Of a stretch of 29,082 nt of DNA, positions 22,646-29,082 are shown piece by piece. A program made the position numbers and the translations under genes. How positions within the stretch are numbered: the first letter of the stretch is position 1; each line of letters opens with the position of its first letter. A model generated the notes under the pieces. That model saw only the letters and a program-made list of their open reading frames with translations. It searched no databases and had not been told where the DNA came from. This stretch comes from WHTB01 sp050699035. GTDB lineage: Bacteria > Actinomycetota > Actinomycetes > Propionibacteriales > Nocardioidaceae. The stretch is from NCBI GenBank assembly GCA_050699035.1, contig JBOHDE010000018.1:1-29082 (forward strand), given 5' to 3'.

Positions 22646-23335
22646 GTGATCCGCTTCGAGAAAGTCACCAAGACCTACCAGGGCCAGAAACGTCCAGCCC
22701 TGGACAATGTGGACGTCGACGTCGAGAAGGGCGAGTTCCTGTTCCTGGTCGGGGTGTCCGGCTCCGGCAAGTCCACCTTCCTGCGGCTGACGCTGCGTGA
22801 GGCTCGTCCGACGGCGGGTCACGTGTATGTGGCGGGCAAGGAGATCAACCGGCTGGCCGGCTGGAAGATCCCCGGGCTGCGCCGCCAGATCGGCACCGTG
22901 TTCCAAGACTTCCGGCTGCTGCCCAACAAGACCGTCTCCGAGAACGTCGCGTTCGCCTTGCAGGTCATCGGCAAACCCCGGTCGCACGTCAACCGGGTCG
23001 TGCCCGAGACCCTGGAGCTGGTAGGGCTCGAGGGCAAGGGCGGCCGGATGCCCGACGAGCTGTCCGGTGGCGAACAGCAACGGGTCGCGATCGCCCGGGC
23101 GTTCGTCAACCGGCCGATGATCCTGATCGCCGACGAGCCCACCGGCAACCTCGACCCGGCCACGTCGGTCGGCATCATGAAGCTGCTCGACCGGATCAAC
23201 CGCACCGGCACCACGGTGATCATGGCAACCCACGACGCGGGCATCGTCGACCAGATGCGCAAGCGTGTCATCGAGCTGCAGGGCGGTCGTGTCGTACGCG
23301 ACCAGTCCCGCGGTGTGTACGGCTACCAGAGCTAG
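22646..23335 (+). CDS. ftsE: Cell division ATP-binding protein FtsE
   Basis: This 229-residue ABC ATPase energises the FtsEX complex, which activates peptidoglycan hydrolases at the septum. Walker A is GVSGSGKST (residues 36-44), the signature motif LSGGEQQ starts at 139, Walker B is ILIADEP with Asp163 and Glu164, and the H loop is ATHD. GTG22646 gives the canonical MIRFEKVTKTYQG start. Upstream in-frame sequence to 22562 lacks homology. Fifty bases separate it from ftsX. Confidence 0.96.
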   Translation: MIRFEKVTKTYQGQKRPALDNVDVDVEKGEFLFLVGVSGSGKSTFLRLTLREARPTAGHVYVAGKEINRLAGWKIPGLRRQIGTVFQDFRLLPNKTVSENVAFALQVIGKPRSHVNRVVPETLELVGLEGKGGRMPDELSGGEQQRVAIARAFVNRPMILIADEPTGNLDPATSVGIMKLLDRINRTGTTVIMATHDAGIVDQMRKRVIELQGGRVVRDQSRGVYGYQS

Positions 23336-23385
23336 CCGGCACGTCCTGCGCCACCGACTACCGACACCGGCAACCTGGGGAACGG

Positions 23386-24306
23386 ATGCAACTCACCTAC
23401 GTCTTCTCCGATCTCACCACCGGGATCAAGCGCAACGTCTCGATGGTGGTCTCGCTGATCTTGACCATCGCCGTCTCGCTGTCGCTGTTCGCGCTCGGGC
23501 TGCTGGTGCGCGCCCAGGTGGACAAGATCGAGGAGTCGCTGGGCAGTCGGCTGCAGGTGATCGTGTTCCTGTGCAACGAGACGTCCACCGCGCCCACCTG
23601 TATCAGTGGCGGCGTCTCCGACGCGCAGCGCAAGGAGATCAGCACCGAGCTCAAGGACAGCCGCTATGTCGACGACTTCCGGCTGCAGGACCAAGACGAG
23701 GCGTACGCCAAGTTCCGGGAGATCTATGTCTCCGACGACAAGACCAAGCAGCGCGCGTACAACGAGGTGGAGGCCAAGGATCTCAAGGAGTCGTACTGGA
23801 TCACCTTGAAGGACCCGCGTGACTACGAGAAGGTCGGCAGCCTGGTGCAGGGACTGCAGGGTGTCGACAGCGTCCAGGACCTGCGCGACGTGCTCAACCC
23901 GGTCTACCGCGCCCTCAACGTCGTGCAGGTCGGCTCACTGATCTTCGCCGCGGTGCTGCTGCTGGCAGCGATCTTCCAGGTGGCCAACACGATCCGGCTG
24001 GCGGCGTTCGCGCGGCGTCGGGAGATCGGGATCATGCGGCTCGTCGGCGCGTCCAGCCTCTACATCCAGCTGCCGTTCCTGCTCGAGTCGGCGCTTGCGG
24101 CGCTGGTCGGGATTGGCCTTGCGGTGATCGTCGTCGCGGGGCTGATGGGGCTCGTGGTGTACGGGAGCCTGCGGGGCAAGTTCCCCATCTTCGAGTGGGT
24201 CGACTGGTCGGACGCGTACGTGATCATGGGGTGGATTGCACTGCTCGGCCTCGCCTTGGCCCTGCTCCCGACACTGCTGATGACCCGGAAATACCTCAAA
24301 GTGTGA
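23386..24306 (+). CDS. ftsX: Cell division protein FtsX
   Basis: The 306-residue permease-like partner of FtsE does not transport; it transmits ATP-driven conformational change to an extracytoplasmic hydrolase. TM1 is near residues 20-41. A large extracytoplasmic loop (about 42-180) carries a Cys pair (LCNETSTAPTC). Three further TMs follow near 184-205, 232-260 and 277-300, a typical FtsX topology. The ATG is preceded by GGGGAACGG. The next gene, a coiled-coil M23 protein, is the probable hydrolase partner. Confidence 0.96.
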   Translation: MQLTYVFSDLTTGIKRNVSMVVSLILTIAVSLSLFALGLLVRAQVDKIEESLGSRLQVIVFLCNETSTAPTCISGGVSDAQRKEISTELKDSRYVDDFRLQDQDEAYAKFREIYVSDDKTKQRAYNEVEAKDLKESYWITLKDPRDYEKVGSLVQGLQGVDSVQDLRDVLNPVYRALNVVQVGSLIFAAVLLLAAIFQVANTIRLAAFARRREIGIMRLVGASSLYIQLPFLLESALAALVGIGLAVIVVAGLMGLVVYGSLRGKFPIFEWVDWSDAYVIMGWIALLGLALALLPTLLMTRKYLKV

Positions 24307-24358
24307 CCAACGTCGGTTACCGTCGACGTGCCCTGTACTCGAGAAGTTTGGTTGCCAC

Positions 24359-25675
24359 GTGGTGCGCATCTTCCCCCGCGACCGCTCGGCCACCACGGCG
24401 CCCCGTCTGACAGGGCGCCGTCTGGTTGGTCTGGTCGCCGTCCTCGGGTTGCTGGCTTCCGTGCTCAGCCTGCAGGCCGTCAGTGCGCTCGGCGCCGACG
24501 AGGACACCCTCAAGTGGCGCAAGAGCCAGGTCGGCCGCAACCTGCGCGAGGCCAAGGGTGACCTGGGTCATTCGAGCACCAAGCTCCTGTACGCCGTCCG
24601 CGCCCTGGAACGGGCCGAGCAGAAGCTCGGGGTGGCCCGTCGTCACCTGCAGAGCACCCGGGTCGAGCTGGCTGCGGCTGCAAAGCACGACCGTGAGATG
24701 CAGGCCAAGCTCGACGAGGCGGAGCGCCAGCTGGCCGAGGCCGAGCGGCAGCTGAGAGAGAAACAGGAGCAGCTCGACGAGCAGCGCGCCGAGGTGGCCG
24801 CGTGGGCGGCGTCGACGTTCCAGAGCAACGACGCGCAGCTGCTCGAGCTCCGCGTACTCCTCAACGCACAGTCACCGGAGACCCTGACGACGCAGATGGA
24901 CGCCGTCGACAGCGTCAACGACAAGAACGCCGACCGGTTCGACCGCTTGACAGCCAACGAGGTGCTGCTCGAGGTCACCAAGGACGAGGTCAAGGAGCTC
25001 AAGGACCTGGTCGCGAAGCAGCGAGCCGACGCGGCTCGCAACCTCGAGGTCAAGAAGCAGCTCGAGGCGCAGGCCGCGCAGGCCGAGTCGGCGGTCACCT
25101 CGCTGGTCATCGACACCCGCAAGGCCCGTCGAGCGGCGGAGGCGGCCAAGGCGGCCGACCGCCGGCAGGTCGCCGAGCTCGAGGCCGACCGCGCCAAGAT
25201 CGAGGGGGAGCTGGCCGCGATCGCTGCCCGTCGCGCCGCCGAGCGAGCACGTCAGCAAAGTGCCGGGCCGGTGAGTAGCGGCGGCTATCTGGACTACCCG
25301 ATCGACAGCTACATCACCTCGCCGTACGGCATGCGCTTCCACCCGATCTTGCACACCTACAAGTTGCACGACGGCACCGACTTCGGCGGTGGCTGCGGCA
25401 CGCCGATCCGCGCCGCCGCAGCCGGCACGGTGATCCAGAAGTACTACAACGGCGGCTACGGCAACCGGCTGATCCTCGACCACTGGGTGCAGAAGGGCGT
25501 CAGCCTCAGCACGTCCTACAACCACCTGTCGGGCTACTCCGCGTCGGTGGGCGAGAACGTCCGGCGTGGCGAGATCATCGGGTACGTCGGCACGACCGGT
25601 TACAGCACCGGCTGCCACCTGCACTTCATGGTGTACGAGAACGGCTCCACGGTCGACCCGATGAGTTGGCTCTGA
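24359..25675 (+). CDS. Coiled-coil M23 murein hydrolase, probable FtsEX effector (RipC/EnvC/PcsB-like role)
   Basis: The 438-residue secreted protein has a signal/anchor segment (GLVAVLGLLASVLSLQAVSALG, about residues 22-43). A long helical coiled coil (about 50-300) is rich in Lys/Glu/Gln/Ala heptads. The C-terminal M23 endopeptidase has metal-binding HDGTDFG (His337, Asp341) and HLH (residues 420-422). The arrangement matches FtsX-activated hydrolases such as PcsB, and the position directly after ftsX supports that role. The LytM signature is complete, suggesting an active enzyme rather than an EnvC-type activator. GTG starts at 24359 and 24362 are both possible. Confidence 0.93.
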   Translation: MVRIFPRDRSATTAPRLTGRRLVGLVAVLGLLASVLSLQAVSALGADEDTLKWRKSQVGRNLREAKGDLGHSSTKLLYAVRALERAEQKLGVARRHLQSTRVELAAAAKHDREMQAKLDEAERQLAEAERQLREKQEQLDEQRAEVAAWAASTFQSNDAQLLELRVLLNAQSPETLTTQMDAVDSVNDKNADRFDRLTANEVLLEVTKDEVKELKDLVAKQRADAARNLEVKKQLEAQAAQAESAVTSLVIDTRKARRAAEAAKAADRRQVAELEADRAKIEGELAAIAARRAAERARQQSAGPVSSGGYLDYPIDSYITSPYGMRFHPILHTYKLHDGTDFGGGCGTPIRAAAAGTVIQKYYNGGYGNRLILDHWVQKGVSLSTSYNHLSGYSASVGENVRRGEIIGYVGTTGYSTGCHLHFMVYENGSTVDPMSWL

Positions 25676-25732
25676 CCCTCCGCCCGGCCTCTACGCGGAT
25701 ACTCGTTTGCGCCGTACGCGAGGATGGTCGCC

Positions 25733-26206
25733 ATGGCGAAGGAGCAGGCCCGCAAGATGATCGCGCAGAACCGCAAGGCGCGGCACGAGTACCACGTCGA
25801 GGACACGTTCGAGGCGGGCCTGGTTCTCACCGGCACCGAGGTCAAGTCGCTGCGTGCCGGCCGCGCGTCCCTCGTCGACGGCTTCGCTGAGGTCAGGGAC
25901 AACGAGATCTGGCTTCAGGGCGTGCACATCCCGCCGTACACGCAGGGCACCTGGACCAACCATGAGCCGCGCCGCGCGCGCAAGTTGCTGCTGCACCGAA
26001 CCGAGATCGAGCGCATCTCCGGTCGGGTCGCCGAGCGCGGTCTGACCATCGTGCCGCTGGCGCTGTACTTCACCGAGGGCAAGGCCAAGGTGGAGATCGC
26101 GCTGGCCAAGGGCAAGCGGTCGTACGACAAGCGACAGGCGCTCGCCAAGCGTGAGGCGGATCGCGACGCGGCGCGGGAAATGGGTCGCCGGGCGAAGGGA
26201 CGCTGA
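25733..26206 (+). CDS. smpB: SsrA-binding protein SmpB
   Basis: The 157-residue OB-fold protein binds tmRNA and delivers it to stalled ribosomes. Conserved blocks include NRKARHEYHVEDTFEAGLVLTGTEVKSLR, then YTQGTWTNHEPRRARKLLLH, and the basic C-terminal tail (KGKRSYDKRQALAKREADR). ATG25733 is 9 nt after GAGG and gives MAKEQARKM; ATG25724 adds three residues. Its RNA partner, ssrA, is encoded 0.96 kb downstream with one gene between. Confidence 0.96.
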   Translation: MAKEQARKMIAQNRKARHEYHVEDTFEAGLVLTGTEVKSLRAGRASLVDGFAEVRDNEIWLQGVHIPPYTQGTWTNHEPRRARKLLLHRTEIERISGRVAERGLTIVPLALYFTEGKAKVEIALAKGKRSYDKRQALAKREADRDAAREMGRRAKGR

Positions 26207-26208
26207 CG

Positions 26209-27099
26209 GTGCCGGATGCTCCGGAGGGAGCCGACGCCGGCGTGCCCGCGGTGTGGGACGCGCTCGGCCTGCCCGGGCTGGCCGACGTGCATGTGCACTT
26301 CCTGCCTGAGCCGATCATGGACCGGGTGTGGGAGCACTTCGCTGCCGCGGGCCCGCTGATCGGGCGGAGCTGGCCGATCAGGTACCGCTGGGACGACGAG
26401 CAGCGGGTGGCCCACCTGCGCGCGATGGGGGTGCGACACTTCACCGCACTGCCCTATGCACATCGGCCGGGTGTCGCGGAGTACCTCAACGAGTGGGCCG
26501 CCGCCTTCGCCCTCCGTACCCCTGGCTGCTTGTCGTCGGCGACGTTCTACCCCGAGCCGGAGGCAGCGGACTATGTCACGAGCCGGATCGAGGCCGGGAC
26601 GCAGATCTTCAAGGTGCACATCCAGGTCGGCGACTTCGACCCGCGCGACCCGCTGCTCGACCCCGTGTGGGGGGCGTTGGCCGACTCGGGCCGGCCGGTC
26701 GTCGTGCACGCCGGGTCGGGGCCGGTGCCGAACGCGCACACCGGACCGGGACCCGTCGCCGAGGTCCTCGCCCGGCACCCCCGGCTGACTGCGGTGATCG
26801 CGCACATGGGGGCGCCGGAGTACGTCGAGTTCCTCGCGCTGGCGGAGTCGTACGAGCGGGTGCACCTCGACACGACGATGGCGTTCACGGCGTTCTTCGA
26901 GGCGATGGCGCCGTACCCCCGCGATGCGCTGCCGCGGCTGGCCGACCTGGGGGAGAAGGTGCTGCTCGGCAGCGACTTCCCGAACATCCCGTACGCCTAC
27001 GTCGACCAGCTGACCGCGCTGGCCGACCTCGGGCTCGGCGACGACTGGCTGCGCGGTGTGTACTGGCACAACGCCGCCCGCCTGCTGTCCCTGGGTTGA
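26209..27099 (+). CDS. Amidohydrolase-2 family metal-dependent hydrolase
   Basis: This 296-residue TIM-barrel hydrolase has the first metal-ligand motif DVHVHF (residues 25-30), the beta-strand motif VVVHAGSGP with its metal His, IAHMGAPEY, and the terminal GSDFPN with catalytic Asp. This is the PF04909 group that includes decarboxylases and lactonases such as ACMSD relatives. The GTG start is 3 nt after the smpB stop, so the genes are co-transcribed. Substrate unknown; the gene's position between smpB and ssrA need not imply a link with trans-translation. Confidence 0.85.
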   Translation: MPDAPEGADAGVPAVWDALGLPGLADVHVHFLPEPIMDRVWEHFAAAGPLIGRSWPIRYRWDDEQRVAHLRAMGVRHFTALPYAHRPGVAEYLNEWAAAFALRTPGCLSSATFYPEPEAADYVTSRIEAGTQIFKVHIQVGDFDPRDPLLDPVWGALADSGRPVVVHAGSGPVPNAHTGPGPVAEVLARHPRLTAVIAHMGAPEYVEFLALAESYERVHLDTTMAFTAFFEAMAPYPRDALPRLADLGEKVLLGSDFPNIPYAYVDQLTALADLGLGDDWLRGVYWHNAARLLSLG

Positions 27100-27163
27100 C
27101 GGAATACCGGGCGCGGGGAGTCGGTTGGACCGGGTACGCTGGACTGTGGTTGACAACTCAAGA

Positions 27164-27533
27164 GGGGCTGAACGGTTTCGACTTTGGACGATTGATCCAG
27201 GGGAAGCGGGCCGAGGATCCAGGGTTATCTCGTTAACGATCTCTGGAAACCAATAAGTGCCAACGCAAAGCGCACTGACTTCGCTCTCGCCGCCTGAGGC
27301 GACCAGTGAAGGGTCAGACTGAGGGCGCCTCCGCCTCAGATCCTGGCCTCATCTAGGAGGCTTGCTGACCAGACCCGGCCACGGGGTCTGGTCGGGACTT
27401 TTACAGTGGCTGAGCCTGTCGGTGACATGTCTGTCTGAGCACCGGGGCTGAGAAAGCGCTAGCACAGACTGCGCCCGGAGAAGACCTGAGTCACCGCCAG
27501 AGGACGCGGGTTCGATTCCCGCCAGCTCCACCA
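27164..27533 (+). ncRNA. ssrA: Transfer-messenger RNA (tmRNA)
   Basis: The 5' end GGGGCUGAACGGUUUCGACUU and 3' end GUUCGAUUCCCGCCAGCUCCACCA are the conserved tRNA-like half-domains. GGGGCU pairs with AGCUCC; the CCA is encoded at 27531-27533. The resume codon begins at 27259 (GCC), encoding ANAKRTDFALAA and UGA27295-27297. The final ALAA is the ClpXP degradation signal. tmRNA and SmpB free ribosomes stalled on messages without a stop codon. It is one unsplit molecule of about 370 nt. Confidence 0.97.
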
Positions 27534-27548
27534 GCCAGCCCGACACGA

Positions 27549-27576
27549 GGGGCCGGACCGTGAGGTCCGGCCCTTT
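27549..27576 (+). terminator. Rho-independent terminator of ssrA
   Basis: GGGCCGGACC (27550-27559), loop GTGA, and GGTCCGGCCC (27564-27573) form a 10-bp perfect stem, followed by TTTCGTC. It begins 16 bases after the tmRNA CCA end. The short U-run is usual in high-GC species. Confidence 0.85.
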
Positions 27577-27655
27577 CGTCATGTGAACGGTGGTGCCGGC
27601 CGCCGGCGACGCACCCTTTGTGGTCCGGCCCCGCACCCCGAGTCGCTTGGACCGC

Positions 27656-27687
27656 GTCGAAATTTGCCCAATTGGGCAAAATTCGAC
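27656..27687. repeat. 32-bp palindrome with TTTGCCCAATTGGGCAAA core, copy 1
   Basis: The 18-bp core at 27663-27680 is a perfect palindrome, and outer arms GTCGAA and TTCGAC extend it to 32 bp with one A/A mismatch (27662/27681). Confidence 0.8.
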
Positions 27688-27714
27688 CTCGGATCCGCGT
27701 GAACCGGGTGCAAC

Positions 27715-27732
27715 TTTGCCCAATTGGGCAAA
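27715..27732. repeat. TTTGCCCAATTGGGCAAA palindrome, copy 2
   Basis: The 18-bp core is identical to copy 1, 52 bp downstream. Here the outer flanks are not symmetric, so the core is the conserved unit. Confidence 0.8.
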
Positions 27733-27865
27733 ATTCCACGCGGCGTAGCCGCTTAGCCACCGCACAGTCGGCCCGATGACGAGCTGCGAGTGCAACGTCT
27801 GACGTACTGACGAGGCGGGGCGTGGCCCACCGCTGGTCAGTCCGGGCTCCGCCCCTCCTGATGTT

Positions 27866-27901
27866 CGTACGCCCCGAGCCTTGCAAGGCTCGGGCTGTAC
27901 G
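27866..27901. repeat. 36-bp hairpin
   Basis: The central 22 bp, CCCGAGCCTTG and CAAGGCTCGGG, are a perfect palindrome (27873-27894). Outer arms CGTAC and GTACG add 5 bp across a 2-nt internal mismatch on each side. No T-run follows, so a terminator is less likely than an extragenic palindromic repeat or binding site. Confidence 0.65.
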
Positions 27902-28068
27902 TGGAACACGCGGTTACGCCTCGTTCACGGGCCGCACAGTCGACGCGAGCACCCCGCCCGGCAGAGGTTCGGTCGGCCGGGCACGCTCCGCATGTCTGAT
28001 AACACGCTTTGTGTCCGAAATAGACAGACTCGCGGCATTTACGTACTCTCGATGGGCTAACTACAGCA

Positions 28069-28263
28069 CCGCTGTCCGGGAGACGCCGAGTCCTGCCCGC
28101 CCGGAGAGCGGCCCCCGAGCACCAGCTGGGCAGGAGTGGGGGACCCATCTCTCGGTGCGTCGCTCCGGTCAGCACGACCGGTCCGGCGCTTGGGGTTAAG
28201 CCGTCCTCACGGGGGCGGCCGGGCACCTTCCAGCCCGAACCCGACAGCTCACCTCACAGGCGT
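28069..28263 (+). promoter_or_regulatory. c-di-AMP (ydaO/yuaA-type) riboswitch
   Basis: The leader before the NlpC/P60 gene contains the ydaO-family elements. These are GGGAGACGCCGAGUC near 28078, GGGGGACCCAUCUCUCGGUG at 28138-28157, GGGGUUAAGCCG near 28192, and the 3' block CCCGAACCCGACAGCUCACC at 28234-28253. The 5' CGCUGU and 3' ACAGGCG can close helix P1. In actinobacteria this class precedes rpf and NlpC/P60 genes and usually turns them off when c-di-AMP is high. It ends 16 nt upstream of the ATG; GGGAG of the ribosome site follows directly, so translational or anti-terminator control is possible. Boundaries are approximate. Confidence 0.88.
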
Positions 28264-28279
28264 GGAAAGGGAGTTTCGC

Positions 28280-28768
28280 ATGCCTGGCTCCACTGTGTGG
28301 AGACGCATCGTCGCGCTCTCCGTCGCCGCCATCGTCGCCCTCGGCCTCGTCCTCCTGGTCTCCGCCCCGGCCGACGCCGGCACCTCCAAGCGGGAGAAGA
28401 TCGCCCGCGCCTCCACCATCGCCAAGAAGCAGATCGGCGACCGCTACCAGCGCGGTGGCACCGGCCCGAGCTCGTTCGACTGCTCCGGTCTGGTCAAGTA
28501 CTCGTACCGGAAGGCGGGCATCTCAGTGCCCCGTACGACGTCGCAGCAGGCCCACGCCGCCCGCCGGATCAGCTCTCGGTGGCTGCGCAAGGGCGACCTG
28601 ATGGTCTTCCACGACGGCGGTCGCGTGTACCACGTCGGCATCTACGTCGGCTGGAAGAACGGCGCCCACCGCATGGTCCACGCCTCGAGGTCCGGTGTGC
28701 CAGTCAAGACGGACAAGCCGTGGACCCGCTCCTGGTACGCGGCCACGTTCCGTCCGCGGTCGCGCTGA
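28280..28768 (+). CDS. Secreted NlpC/P60 peptidoglycan hydrolase
   Basis: The 162-residue enzyme has a signal peptide (about residues 1-33, ...LLVSAPADA) and one NlpC/P60 domain. The catalytic Cys68 lies in FDCSGLVKYSY, His118 in VYHVGIYVG, and the third polar residue His134 in MVHAS. The family cuts D-Glu-(gamma)-meso-DAP-type bonds in peptide stems. AAAGGGAG precedes ATG28280. Expression should be under the c-di-AMP riboswitch immediately upstream, matching the enzyme to osmotic and cell-wall signalling. Confidence 0.93.
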   Translation: MPGSTVWRRIVALSVAAIVALGLVLLVSAPADAGTSKREKIARASTIAKKQIGDRYQRGGTGPSSFDCSGLVKYSYRKAGISVPRTTSQQAHAARRISSRWLRKGDLMVFHDGGRVYHVGIYVGWKNGAHRMVHASRSGVPVKTDKPWTRSWYAATFRPRSR

Positions 28769-28815
28769 CGGCGGCCCGGCCGGGGCCAGTCGGGGCGTTT
28801 GCCAGACTGGCTGGC

Positions 28816-29082
28816 ATGGCTGACGGCGAACGACGACGGCAACGCTGTGCCTGGGGTGCAATCCTGAGTACGGCGCTGCTGCTGGTCGGCTGCTCGGGCG
28901 GCGACCAGGAGGCGGCGAAGCCGACCAAGAGCCCGTCGGCATCGCCGTCGGCACGGCCCACCGCGTCGCCCACACCGGACGTCCGCCGGTGGCCGCTGAC
29001 CGGGCGACGTGCGGAGCATCCGCTGCCGAAGCGCCGCGCCGTCGTCGTCAAGATCGAGAACACCGGTAACTCCGCGCCGCAG
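28816..29082 (+). CDS. DUF3048 (YerB-like) lipoprotein, N-terminal part
   Basis: The frame opens at ATG28816 and runs off the window after 89 codons. It has a lipoprotein signal (LSTALLLVGCSGG, lipobox Cys at about residue 26), then a Ser/Pro/Thr-rich linker (KPTKSPSASPSARPTASPTP), and PLTGRRAEHPLPKRRAVVVKIENTGNSAPQ, the characteristic start of DUF3048. Such proteins are surface lipoproteins of unknown biochemical role. Whether it is co-transcribed with the NlpC/P60 gene (48-bp gap) is uncertain. Confidence 0.82.
   Translation, partial: MADGERRRQRCAWGAILSTALLLVGCSGGDQEAAKPTKSPSASPSARPTASPTPDVRRWPLTGRRAEHPLPKRRAVVVKIENTGNSAPQ

Larger units (their letters stand above)
27577..28068. other. Non-coding region between ssrA and the riboswitch, with palindromes
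   Basis: No frame resembles a protein. The contents are the twin CCCAATTGGG palindromes (27656-27687, 27715-27732) and a 36-bp hairpin (27866-27901). A weak promoter candidate for the riboswitch transcript is TAGACA (28021-28026) and TACTCT (28045-28050), 18 bp apart. Confidence 0.5.

Noticed and set aside
27349..27909. Minus-strand 186-codon frame over the tmRNA 3' part and the palindromes
   Set aside because: It runs antisense through tmRNA and its terminator; the repeated NFAQLGK/EFCPIGQ pieces arise from the palindromes.

Overview
The window is high-GC DNA typical of a free-living actinobacterium. The gene order prfB...ftsE-ftsX-M23 hydrolase-smpB...ssrA, the tmRNA tag ANAKRTDFALAA, a c-di-AMP (ydaO-type) riboswitch ahead of an NlpC/P60 gene, and an actinobacterial-style Tad pilus locus all fit. 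A Nocardioides/Kribbella-like member of the Propionibacteriales is my best guess; this is inferred from protein resemblance, not from a phylogenetic marker.

Layout. (1) 1-6.4 kb: a truncated secreted S1 protease (minus strand), an orphan molybdopterin oxidoreductase followed by a TetR regulator, then a compact operon of a class IV aminotransferase, a cupin, a second TetR regulator and a GNAT acetyltransferase. A 24-bp operator-like palindrome sits at the operon promoter and a perfect 26-bp palindrome lies inside the aminotransferase gene. (2) 6.4-9.1 kb: an accessory island. About 330 bp covering the upstream region and first 70 codons of the Tad ATPase gene are present twice in direct orientation (6948-7277 and 9046-9375). 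Between the copies sits a probable toxin-immunity pair: an alpha-helical N-terminal domain joined, across a frame break, to an HNH-like 'LHHIVEQ' nuclease domain, overlapped by a DUF2019-like putative immunity gene. Palindromic repeats lie just upstream. (3) 9.1-13.6 kb: a minimal Tad/Flp pilus operon (cpaF/tadA ATPase, tadB, tadC, a 58-residue pilin-like peptide, two TadE/F-like pseudopilins, a TadG-like protein), with most genes overlapping or nearly touching. (4) 13.6-16.2 kb: a frameshifted L,D-transpeptidase, a CHAD protein with an SD-led leader ORF, and a divergent MarR/monooxygenase pair with two matching operators. (5) 16.2-22.6 kb: prfB, then five accessory genes (secreted beta-propeller, membrane protein, NarL-type two-component system, SnoaL-like protein) that separate prfB from ftsE. 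(6) 22.6-29.1 kb: ftsE, ftsX, a coiled-coil M23 murein hydrolase, smpB, an amidohydrolase, ssrA with its terminator, a non-coding stretch rich in palindromes, a c-di-AMP riboswitch controlling an NlpC/P60 hydrolase, and the start of a DUF3048 lipoprotein gene.

Cell-wall work is the recurring theme: FtsEX with its M23 hydrolase, the L,D-transpeptidase and the NlpC/P60 enzyme. smpB and ssrA provide trans-translation, and prfB provides UGA/UAA termination. The least ordinary part is the 7.3-9.0 kb toxin/immunity cassette trapped between two copies of the cpaF 5' end.
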